A DNA stretch of 21,314 nt from JASGCP01 sp965263285 (GTDB taxonomy: Bacteria; Bacteroidota; Bacteroidia; Chitinophagales; Chitinophagaceae), in assembly GCA_965263285.1 (NCBI GenBank), contig CBDHHD010000014.1:1-21314 (forward strand), read 5' to 3'. Positions within the stretch are counted from its first letter, which is position 1; each line of letters begins with the position of its first letter. The notes under the pieces were generated by a model. That model made no database searches. It was given only the letters and a program-made list of their open reading frames with translations, and had not been told where the DNA came from. A program made the position numbers and the translations under genes. Shown piece by piece: positions 9,201-21,200 of this stretch.

Positions 9201-12200
9201 TTGCCATCTTCTAACATCCTATACTCCGTTCTTAAAATATCATGCCTATTAATAATGGTCTGAAGACAGCTCTCTATTTTTTCTCTATTGCATTTTCCCG
9301 AAAAATATTGTATCTGAAATGCAAGATAAGTACCATGTCCTAATTTCTCCTGTTCAAAAAACATGCCTAACTGTAACATCCCCGCTGGGTAACAATCCTC
9401 ATAATCTTCTTTAGAAATAACAACACCGCTATCTATTAATTGATACGGCATATAATCCCCTTCTTGCTCTCTTTGCTTTAATGTTATACTATTTTTTATC
9501 AGGCCTCTAATGGTAGGATATTCAAATAAATCCTTAAAGGACAATCCAAAATTAAAGCGACTATTTATCTTGCTAATCAGTCGTATCGCTGTAATGCTAT
9601 GACCACCTAAATTAAAAAAACTACCCTCAATACTTATCTTACCTTTATCTATATTCAATATCTCGCTCCATATTTCCACCATCTCTTGCTCCTCTTTAGT
9701 AACGGGGGCTATATACGATTGCCATTCTATTTCAGGGTCAGACAAACGAGACTTATCTAACTTGCCATTTGCCGTCAAGGGCATACTATCTAAAAACACT
9801 ATCTCCTGCAATGACATATAATCTGGTAATCCTAAATTATCATTTATCACCTTACTTAATTTATCCACTGCCACTTTGCTTTCTCCCTTCGTCTTCTCCT
9901 CGTTTGCAATATATCCTATTACCATACTATACAATTCATTCTCTCCAAACTCACTGCCTAAAGGACAACCGCCTATATCATATTGCAATAATTGCTGTTT
10001 TACCCTCTCAATCATTATACCCGAACCTATCCATTGAGAGACAAGGCATGCCTTGTCTATACGAGAATCACATTCTACAACAATCATACCCTTGCCATTC
10101 TCTAATATCTTGGCTTGTTCTATTGCTCTTTCAAATACACTATACTTATCTAAATCTATTAAACCCTCATATATATTCCCTCGCTTGCTCACATAGTAGG
10201 CGGTCAATTCACTTGTCAATTGCTCTATTTGATTACCATCAACGCCTAAAACTATCTCCGCTAAAACCATTTTAGATTCATCCCTGTTTTCTTGCTTAAT
10301 TTGAATATCAAAGGCAATACCCAATCTATTTAACTCGGTAGACAACAACTCCAAAATATGTCCTAATTCTATCCATACTAATTTATCCGCAAAATCACCA
10401 TATAAAGGCTTGATAGCCGACCAATTCACTACCAACTCAATACTATCTTGATCATTATTGCTATGATCCTCTACTCTTTGAAGTGCATTATTAAAAGGAT
10501 GGTAGTAATACACACCTCCCTCTATCCCTTCTATTCCTAATTCCGAAACCCTTACATAACATTCTATTGGATATGCACTACCTCCAGACGGATATAAATA
10601 TTTTGGCAGTATCTTGTCTGATAAGGACTTGCCCTGTAATCTCGTTAAAACCCTTGCTATCTTGTCTTTCGTTAGCAAAGAATCTACTACATTTTTTGTT
10701 TTTACTTTAATCTGTTTGGCTTCTCTAATAATAGTATCTATCAATGAAGCATCTACAAATCTATCTCCAAAATTCCTATAACTCTTAGTTAATCTATATA
10801 ACTCCTCATCAATACCATTATCATTAAAGGTTATAGTATCTGTTAAATCCTTTCTTATTCCTCTTTGTTCTAGCTTAAAGACTTCCTTATCAAAGGTTTC
10901 ATCTACTCCTTTAGTTATTAGTTGCTCTCTAACCACAAAGCCTACCAATACTTCACTATTATTCTTTTTAAACAACTGCACTGCCGATTGTTTAACTCCC
11001 TCTAATTTATTTAATTTATTTTCAATCTCCTCTAATTCCACTCTATATCCTCTTATCTTCACTTGAAAATCCTTTCTACCTCTAAACTCTACCCATCCCT
11101 CTGCATGCAAAATACCTCTATCTCCTGTTTTATATATTCTTCCTAATTCATGATGGATAACAAATTGTTTCTTAGTCTCTTCCTCATTATTCCAATATCC
11201 TTGCGCCACTCCCTTGCCTCCTATATAAATATCTCCCTCAACCCCAACAGGTGAATGAATCAATTCGTGATTTAAAATATAGATTTGCTGATTAGGCATG
11301 GGATATCCATAAGGAATGCTTTTCCAATGCCCTTCAACTATCCCTATCTCATACCATATTGACCAAATACTCCCTTCCGTTGCTCCTCCTAAACTTATTA
11401 CTTGTGTATCTTTAGATTGCCGTTTTATCTTATCAGGTAATTGCAAAGGCAACCAATCGCCACTTAACAGATATAGTCTTATACTATCCAATCTCATTTC
11501 TCTCGCCCTTGCCTCATCTACCAATAACTCGGCTAATTGAGGCACTGTATTCCATAAAGTAATTTTATGCTTTTCAATGAGCGCTAACCAATGCCGAGGA
11601 TCTTGTCTCTCTTCATCATTCACAAAAATAATTCCCCCTCCCACTAATAACAAACCAAAAATATCATAAACAGATAAATCAAAACTCAATTCAGACAATG
11701 CCAATACACTATCCTTTTCTGTAACTTTATATCTATTATTCACTGCTATAAGGGTATTTATCATATTCTCATGGCTAATCGCCACTCCCTTAGGTTTACC
11801 CGTACTACCTGACGTATAGATAATATAAGCTATATCTGAAAGCAATACAATCGGCAAATGAATATTTTTCTCCCACTCTTTTGTTAATAATTCCTCAATA
11901 ATCAATAGCCTTATATTTGATACTTGTAATTGTCTCTTATGCTCATATTCCTTTTTAGAAATCAATAACACCTTCGTGCCGCTCTCCTCCATTATCTCAA
12001 GTATCCTACTCACAGACCAATGGATATTCAAAGGAATATAAGCTTGACCCGATTGCATAATACCAAGACTACTCACTACTTGCAACATTCCTTTCTCGGA
12101 AAGAATGGCAACAGTTGTTCTATCTTCACTTACAAGTATCGATGCTATTTTCTTAGATAAATCCCATATCTCCTTATGTGTATACATCCTATTTTGTTCG

Positions 12201-15200
12201 CTATCTATAACAGAAACCCTATCTCTCAAAGATAGATTTTGTATCACCTTTTCTTCATATTCCTGTAGCCAACTTCGTTCTATCTTAGGAGCTAACACCC
12301 TTCCTCTCTCTTCGTATTCAAATATGCAATTCCTATCAAAAGCACTCAATGGTGATATAACACATTTTTCTTTCCAATCATTTTTACTCAACCACTCAAT
12401 CCATGCAATCATTTGACCATTCATTTGTCCTATTTGCTCCTTGCTAAACAATTCCGAAACAAATAACCATTTACTTGAAAAACCTTCTTCAGTACCAATA
12501 GCTTGCAAGTCAATCCATGCTTGAGAGGTTTGACCCATACTATAGCGCTTTTCTATATACTCTCCAGGAAAATACTTCTCCTTATCTACTATATTATCGT
12601 TCCTGCCTATAGTATTAAACACTCCCGTAAAAACAATAGGAGACACAATCTTATGTATATCTGCGACATGGGCTCTTATCCAGTCTCTCTGAACATTTTG
12701 CCCCCCATACAATTGATGCTCTATATCGTCTAATAATCTCCTACTTGTTCTTTCTATTGTAGGAAACAATCCCCCTACATCTAAAAAATGAAAAAAATCT
12801 GTATTGGTAAAATCTCCCCACAGCTGATTCGCATCTTTATGCACATGGTATCTATTAAACAATGTTATCGTTATTAAAAACTCAGCCACCCCACTGTAGT
12901 AGCCAATAACTTTACCAAACAAAGCAAGAATAACACCTGCAGGAGACAATCTATAACTTTCTATCTTTCTACAAAATGACATCCAGGTACTCTTATCTAC
13001 AAAAAGCGTATGCTCAGAAAAATGTGCTTTCTTAATCCAAGAAGTATCCTCTAAGCCTAATAAAGGTGGTTTACCCGGCATGTTGCTTAGCTTTTCTTCC
13101 CAATACCTTTTATCCCTCTCATACCATGAAGAATACCGCAATTGAGATACAATATCTTGATAATCCTTAAACGATATAGCACTAAATGCAGGTTGATAGT
13201 CCTTATTCTTATACAACTGAATCAATATTGTCCAAAACGATTGCCTGCTTTGTGCATCTAAAATAATCAAATCCATACTATGATGCAAAACCACTATATC
13301 ATTATATCTTACAGCTACAAAATGAAACAAAGGAAATTTACCAGCATCATAGTCCTTACGAAACACACGATTGGCTATTTCTTCATTATGCACTTCTGTG
13401 TACCGTTCTGTTTCAAGGTTTATTTCTTCAATAGTATATACATCTATCTCTTCCATTCTTAGATACCTTTGTTTTAATATCTCCATAGAAAAAATAGTCC
13501 TCAATGCAGGTTGCCATACAATCAATTGATTCAAGGCTCTATTCAACTCTTTTATATCTATCTCCGAAAAACAAAATCTTATATAGATCGTATTACTAAT
13601 GCCTCCTATTTCAAAATTATCTAAACGACCTAATAAATAGGCTTTTTGCAAATCCGTCATTTCAAACCAATCGTAGAGCTTTTCTTTATTAGGCTCTATT
13701 ATTAATCTTCTTACATCTACTTCTGATCGAATATCTTTAAAATCAGACGGACTATATATTACAGTATTTCTCTTAAGTAAATGTTGAATCATATTTTTCA
13801 ATTCCATTTCCCAAGCCTGTCCCCATAATCCCATCTTCTCTTTACTTAAGCGACCAGTCATCATAAATCTAAATTGACCATTTTCTACTACCGATCCTAT
13901 TTGCAATCCGTTCTCTTGAACTGTTACGTTTTTACTATCTACCCAAATGCCTGTATCTGTTATTTTCAATGACCATGATTGTTGGCGATCTTTCCCATCT
14001 ATCACGCCTAAGTAATTAAAAACAACACAAGGCATATGACTATATCCCCAGCGAATACCATATCCTAAACCATTCCTTTCTATAGAATGAAGTCGCTCTT
14101 TAATACTTATAATGCTTTCAGAGATATCTTCTCCTACAGATAAACATACAGGATGCATCGTAGTAAACCATCCCATTGTATTTCCTATTCTAATCTCTTC
14201 CTTCCATTCTTCGCGACCATGACTCTCTAAGGTAATAAACAAATCGCTTTTACCAAATACCTGTCTGAAAGACGCAGCTAAGCTATACAATAACAAATCA
14301 TTAATTTCTGTATGATAGGGCTTATTCCCTTGATAGATGAGTTGCTCTGTCTCTTCTTTACTAAGGCTAATTGTTACAAAACAGTTATCTTCATTGTCTG
14401 ACCATCTTGTAAATTCCTCATTTTGTTCTTGCCATTGTATTGCCCATTCCTTATATATGGCATCCCAAGAAGAATCTATCTGAGCGCTATACTCCAGTAA
14501 ACTATTCACCCATTGTCGATAGCTCGTTTTCTTATCTCCCAAGCTCTTCCCCTGATATAACAAAAATAAATCATCATATAAAATCCGCCAACTCACCCCA
14601 TCTATTATTAAATGATGAAAAATCATACCAATATATGCTTCCTTTTCTTCTTCATCTTCCATATAAAATATCTTATACAAGTTACCCTTCCATATATCCA
14701 ATCCCTGATGTCCTTGATTATACCATATTCTCTTTTGAGATACCTTATCTTTATAATTGGTAAGATTATAAAAAACAACAGAAGTCATCGGTTTCGTTGA
14801 ATCATAGTATTGAATAATATTCCCCGCCTCATCTTTCTTATACGACAATCTAAAAGCATCGTGATAATCCACTAAGGCAGCTATAGCTTGAATTAAAACT
14901 TCCTTATTTAAAAGCTCTGTCTTAATCTCAAAGGCTTGATTAAAATAATCAGGATTAGGATAATCTTTTTCAAAAAACCATTTTTGAATAGGGAGAAGTC
15001 CAACCTCACCCTCTAATCTACCTGTCTCTCTTACAACCTCTTTCTCTCTAAAATTAAAAGATATCTGCTCACTTAGTTGCGCTATAGTTCTATATTGAAA
15101 AATATCTTTCACTGATATGTCTACTCCCATATGAGCTCTTAATTGGCTAGACAATTGAATAGATCGTATGCTATCTCCTCCTACCCTAAAAAAATCATCT

Positions 15201-18200
15201 TCTACTCCTATGTTATTATTTCCTAATAATTTCTCCCAAATAGATAGCAGTTGTTGTTCTAATTCATTTGTAGGAGCTTTATATTCATTGCTATCAGCAA
15301 GATTATATTCTATGGCTAATAATGCCTTTCTATCTAGTTTGCCATTCACCGTTAAAGGCATCTGCTCTATTTGCACTAATCCTGTAGGTACCATGTACTC
15401 AGGTAATTGCTTAGAGAGATAAATTCTTAATTCTTCTACATCTACTTGTTCCTTAGCCACAAAATATCCTACTAAGTATTTATTATCTCCTTTCTCATTA
15501 ACCAATACCACCGCTTGTTCAATAACTTGTTCATCCTTTAATCCTTCAATCCTAGTCTGAAATCCTTGAATCCTAGTCTCTATCTCTCCTAATTCAATTC
15601 TATAGCCTCTTATCTTCACTTGAAAATCATTCCTCCCTATATATTCAATATTACCATCGGGTAGCATTCGCACTATGTCTCCTGTTTTATATAGTCGCCC
15701 ATTTCTATTTTGTTGTTTTTCTTCTTCAGTTTGAAAAGGGTTTTTTATAAACCGTTCCGCAGTTAATTCAGGTCTATTCAAATATCCTCTTGCTACACCA
15801 TCGCCTCCAATGTATAATTCACCCATAGATCCTATGGGTAACAACTGTAGATTATTATTTAATACATATATAGACTTATTATCTATATGCTTCCCTATAT
15901 TATTATTGCTATCACCCATGCTATAATGATGCATGGTAGCGCACACTGTAGTTTCAGTAGGTCCATACGCATTAAATACTTCTATCTCTTGTTCATAATA
16001 TCTTTTTATTATATCTATATTCGGTGATTCTCCTGCTAATATCATTTTATCAAGGGACAAAAAAACATCTTTTTGCAAAATAGCTGGAGGTAAAGTGGCT
16101 ATTTCTATATTATTAGTTTGAATATAATTTGCTAATAAATAAAAGTCTTGTTGTATATCTGAAGATATAAGATAAGAGGTATGCCCATTACAAATAGATG
16201 CAAATAATTCAAAGACAAATGCGTCAAAAGAATAGTTCGCATATAATAACAATCTAAAAATCTTATTTTCTTTTATAGGCACTAACCATATTCTACTCTG
16301 TGCCATTTGAAGATTTATTACTGAACTATGTTCAATCATCACTCCCTTAGGATTCCCCGTTGTACCAGAGGTATAGATAATATACGCTAACTCATGAGAG
16401 CTAATGATTAATGGTAAATGGTTAATGGTAAATGAATATAATTCTTTTAGAAATTGTTCATCTGTTAAATTAACAATTACAAACTGAACATTTTCAATTT
16501 TCAATTTGTAATTTGTAATTAAACACTTGGGTTGAGTATCTTGTAAAATAAATAAAACTCTCTCATTAGGATATTCGGGTGAGATAGGACAATAAGCAGC
16601 TCCACTCTTAAGCACTCCTAAGATGGCAATAATCATCCATTCGTTGCGTTCTAATAACAAGCAAATAATATCATCCGCTTTAGTTTGATAATTATTGTGC
16701 AAATAATGAGCTAACTGATTAGATTTGCTATTTAATTCCTGGTAGGTTAATTGCTTCTCTTCAAATACCACCGCTATATTATTCGGCGTTCTTGCCACTT
16801 GCTCTTCAAATAGCTGATGAATAGTTTTGTCTTTAGGATATTCTCTCTCTGTTTTGTTGTAGTCATATATAAGATAATTGTATTCTCTATCATCAATAAA
16901 TCTTATTGAGCTTAATTTATTATTCAACTTATCTTTCCCTATCTGCGTTAGAATAAATTCATAAGTCTTTACAAATCGCTCTACTGTTTCTCGTTTATAG
17001 AGTGCTGTAGCATAGTTAAAATAGATTTGCAATTGATCATTTCTTTCCCATACCATCGTAGTTATATCAAATTTCGCTGGTATTATATTTGTCCTTTTAC
17101 TTTGATAAGACTTAAACAATATTGTATCATCACCACCAAAATCTTGTACTCCGAGCATAATTTGAAAAATCGGATGGCGACTCGTATCTCGTTCTACATG
17201 CAATTCATCTACCAATTGCTCAAAAGGAATATCTTGATTATTTTGTCCTTGCGTAACAATAGCATTTACTTTTTTAATATATACCTTCAAGGTATCCTTG
17301 AAATCTATTTGCACTCTCAAAGCTAAGCTATTTACAAAAAAGCCAATCATCTCTTCCGTACCTGCATAATGCCTATTTGCAAAGGGAGAACCTACTACAA
17401 TGTCTTGCTCATTGCTATAGGCAGATAAAAACAAATAGTATCCAGATAGCAAAACACTATATAAACTTGCATTTAATTCTTTAGCTACTGCTTTTAAATT
17501 TTGACTAGTTTCTTTTGACAACAAAGCAACAATAGCATCTCCCTCATAGTTAATTTCTAAAGGACGAGAAAAATCAGTAGCTAAATGACTATTATTATAT
17601 CCATCTAATTGTCCTTTCCAATAGTTAAGCTCTTTCTTGTATCGTGTACCTTGCAAAAAATTCCTTTGCCATAAAGCATAATCCTTATATTGTATGTTTG
17701 TTGCGTGTGTTAATGGCTTTTGATTAACCAATAATTGATATGCATGATAAACTTCTTTTTGAAACACCCCTACAGACCATCCATCAAAAGCTATATGATG
17801 AATTACTATCGTTAATAGGGTTTTCCCACCTTTCTTTTTGGGTATAAAAAACTTTATCTGTATAGGCAATTCCTTATCTAATTGAAACGAATATCTTATT
17901 GCACTTAATATCTTACTTTCTACATCACTCTTGCTACTATAGATTTCTTCTTGTATTAGATTGTCTGATATCGCCTTAACAGACTGATATGTTATTCCAT
18001 TTTCATTTTCTTCAATAGTTGTTCGTAGAATCTCATGCTTCTCTACTACAAATAGCAATGATTCTTTTAGCTTTTCTTTATCTACTGACTTGTCCATCTC
18101 AAACACCATTGGGATATTATACACCGCACTATTAGCTTTGTCATACTGATAGATAAACCATAACCTATTTTGCGCGTAGGATAATATTTGCTCTTCTTCA

Positions 18201-21200
18201 CTATTAAAAGATTGTTTTTCTACAGCTATTATTTCTATATTACCTTCTAACAAATACTCAGCTAACTGACGAATAGTACTTCTGTCAAAAATAATTCTAA
18301 CAGAAAAGGAAGTGTTAAACTCCTTATTTATTAGATTCATTAAACGAATACTTAAAATACTATTCCCACCTAATCTAAAAAATGACTGCATTACACTTAA
18401 CTCCGATTCAGATATTTTCAACAAATTTGACCATATCTTTAACAATCGTTCTTCTGTGTTATTCTTTGGTAGTTCTATAACCTTATCCGTTATTTTATAT
18501 TCAATATTTAACAATACCTTTCTATCCAATTTTCCATTCGTCATTAAAGGCATTTGCTCTATTTGTACCAATCCTGTAGGCACCATGTATTCAGGCAATT
18601 GCTTAGACAAATGACTTCTTAATTCCTCTACATCTACCTGTTCCTTAGCCACAAAATATCCTACTAAATATTTATTATCTCCTCTGTCATTAACTAGTAC
18701 TACAGCTTGTTCAATAACTTGTTCAATAACTTGTTCATCCTTTAATCCTTCAATCCTAGTCTGAAATCCTTGAATCCTAATCTCTATCTCCCCTAATTCA
18801 ATTCTATAGCCCCTTATCTTCACTTGAAAATCATTTCGCCCCATATATTCTATATTGCCATCGGGTAACATGCGCACCACATCTCCTGTTTTATACAATC
18901 TGTTATTTCTATTTTTCTTTTTTTCTTCTTCTGTTTGAAAAGGATTTTTAATAAATCTTTCTGCAGTTAATTCTGGTCTATTCAAATACCCTCTTGCTAC
19001 GCCATCACCTCCAATGTATAATTCACCTATACTTCCTTGGGGTAATAAAAGTCCCTCTTTATTTAATATATATATATAAGTATTTGATATGGGAGCTCCT
19101 ATATTTAAATCAATTGTATTATTTAAAGAAGAAACGATGCTAGTAACAGTAGTCTCCGTAGGCCCATACTCATTTAAAAAAAGTATATTATCCAATACTA
19201 TTTTATATACTTTATTTCTTATTTCTTTTGTTAACCTTTCTCCTCCAAGAATCAATCTATTTAATGTTGACAATGTCACTATTGGCAAACTACCAAAATA
19301 AGAAGGTGTTGTGTGAAAGTGTGTAATCTTATTTTCATTTATAAAACTAATTAAGCCATCTACATCTTGTATTAATCTTTCTGGTATCATAAAAAGAGTA
19401 AATCCTTTTAGAAGCGACAAAAAAAATTGCTCCATCGAAGCATCAAAAATATATGATGAAAAGTTAATTATCCTTTCGTTCTCTTGCCATATAAATAAAT
19501 TATCAAAAGCATATCTAAGATTTATTACAGATAGATGCTCTATCATTACCCCTTTAGGATTTCCCGTTGTTCCAGATGTGTAAATGATATATGCCAAAGC
19601 ATGAGAGCTAATGGTTAATGGTAAATGGTTAATGATTAATGAATATAATATTTTTATAAACTCTTCATCTATTACATTAACAATTGGAAACTGAACATGT
19701 TCAATTTCCAATTTGCAATTTGTAATTAAACACTTAGGCTGAGTGTCTTGTAAAATAAATAATACCCTCTCTTCTGGATACTCAGGGGAGATAGGGCAAT
19801 AAGCTGCTCCACTCTTAAGCACTCCTAAGATGGCAATAATCATCCATTCGCTGCGTTCTAATAACAAACAAATAATATCATCTGCTTTAGTATTATAATT
19901 ATTATGCAAATAGTGTGCTAACTGATTAGCTTTGTTGTTTAACTCTTGGTAGGTTAATTGCTTCTCCTCAAATACCACCGCTATATTATTCGGCGTTCTT
20001 GCTACTTGCTCCTCAAATAGCTGGTGTATGGTTTTGTCTTTGGGGTAGTCTCTTTCTGTTTTGTTATAATCATATACAAGATAGTTATACTCTCCGTCAT
20101 CAATAAATCTTATTGAGTTTAAATTACTATTTAATTGTTCTCTCACTATCTGCGTTAGAATAAATTCGTACGTCTTAACAAATCGTTCTATTGTTTCTCG
20201 TTTATATAATACCGTAGCATAGTTAAAATAAATTTGCAATCCATCATTTCTTTCAGATACCATCGTAGTTATATCAAATTTCGCTGGTATTATATTTGTT
20301 CTGTTACTTTGATAAGACTTAAACAATATTGTATCATCACCACCAACATCTTGTACTCCGAACATAATTTGAAAAATAGGATGGCGACTCGTATCTCGTT
20401 CTACATGCAATTCCTCTACCAATTGCTCAAAAGGAATATCTTGATTATTTTGCCCTTGCGTAACAATAGCATTTACTTTTTTAATATATGCTTTCAAGGT
20501 ATCCTTAAAATTTATGTGTACTCTTAGTGCTAAGCTATTAACAAAAAAGCCAATCATATCTTCAGTACCTGCATAATGCCTATTTCCAAAGGGAGAGCCT
20601 ACTACAATATCTTGCTCATTGCTATAGGCAGACAAAAATAAATAATACCCAGATAGCAAAACACTATATAAACTTGCATTTAATTCTTTAGCTACTGCTT
20701 TTAAATTTTGACTAGTTTCTTTTGACAACAAAGCAACAATAGCATCTCCCTCATAGTTAATTTCTAAAGGACGAGAAAAATCAGTAGCTAAATAACTATT
20801 ATTATATCCATCTAATTGTCCTTTCCAATAGTTAAGCTCTTTCTTGTATCGTGTACCTTGCAAAAAATTCCTTTGCCATAAAGCATAATCCTTATATTGT
20901 ATGTTTGTTGTATGTGTTAATGGCTTTTGATTAACTAATAATTGATATGCATGATAAACTTCTTTTTGAAAAACCTCTGTCGACCATCCATCAAAAGCTA
21001 TATGATGAATCACTATCGTTAATACGATTATATCATCTTTCTTTTTAGGTATAAAAAACTTTATCTGTATAGGCAATTCCTTATCTAATTGAAACGAATA
21101 TCTTATTGCACTTAATATCTTCTCCTCTACATCACTCTTGCTACTATAGATTTCTTCTTGTATTAGATTGTCTGATATCGCCTTAACAGACTGATATGTT

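Larger units (their letters stand above)
6300..9450 (-). other. Module 4: C - A (Tyr-like, altered motifs) - PCP
   Basis: The C domain (~3955-4400) is unlike those of modules 1 and 2. It opens with EDYEDCYPAGMLQLGMFF and keeps FHHAILDGYS (first His 4098), so it should condense the thiazole-bearing peptide with the next residue. The A domain (~4405-4910) is a near copy of that in module 2. Its pocket reads D4611-A-S-T-I-A-A-V-C-K, with Ser4615 in place of Phe, close to a Tyr code (DASTVAAV) as I remember it. Three motif changes are notable: TSGTMG at M4566 for TSGTTG, PTEITV at I4702 for PTETTV, and NGKLNK for NGKLDR; the A10 lysine is retained. The carrier has RLGGNSI with Ser4962. Activity of this A domain is less certain than that of modules 1-3. 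Confidence 0.85.
15337..16868 (-). repeat. Duplicated A domain, module 2 copy
   Basis: This nearly complete A-domain sequence matches 6595-8126 at a constant 8,742-bp offset. Anchors: 16851 and 8109, 16402 and 7660, 15843 and 7101, 15343 and 6601. Unlike module 1, the specificity core is shared too, with the IWLVPIKENKIFRLLLYANY segment identical in both. Confidence 0.88.
16313..18107 (-). repeat. Long direct repeat, copy 2 (C domain and N-terminal part of A, module 2)
   Basis: Partner of the copy at 19520-21314, at a fixed 3,207-bp offset. The encoded proteins differ only at scattered residues, for example QKHEALRTT versus EKHEILRTT. The similarity stops abruptly just after the VMIEHxSVINL sequence, where the specificity core of the A domain begins. 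Confidence 0.9.
13790..18190 (-). other. Module 2: C - A (Phe-like) - PCP - E
   Basis: The C domain starts with SYAQNRLWFIYQYD and has HHIAFDGWS from residue 1172. The A domain (~1490-1995) has TSGTTGNPKG, NAYGPTETT, the FQVKIRGYRIELGEIE motif and NGKLDRK. Its pocket reads D1697-A-F-T-I-A-A-V-C-K. That is one or two residues from the classical Phe codes of GrsA/TycA (DAWTIAAICK), so an aromatic residue, probably Phe, is predicted. The carrier has RVGGDSI, with the DS form typical upstream of epimerases (Ser2048). The E domain (~2095-2510) has PIQKWFF, HHLIIDGVSWRIL (His2233), ESHGREEW in place of the usual EGHGRE, GNTMGWFTTMHP and FNYLG. It is expected to convert the bound residue to the D-form before transfer to the cyclising module. 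Confidence 0.88.

Noticed and set aside
9769..10275. Plus-strand open frame of 168 codons opposite module 3
   Set aside because: It is antisense to conserved Ox/A-domain sequence, low in complexity and matches no family; a shadow of the real gene. The same holds for the other plus-strand frames between 3092 and 20527.
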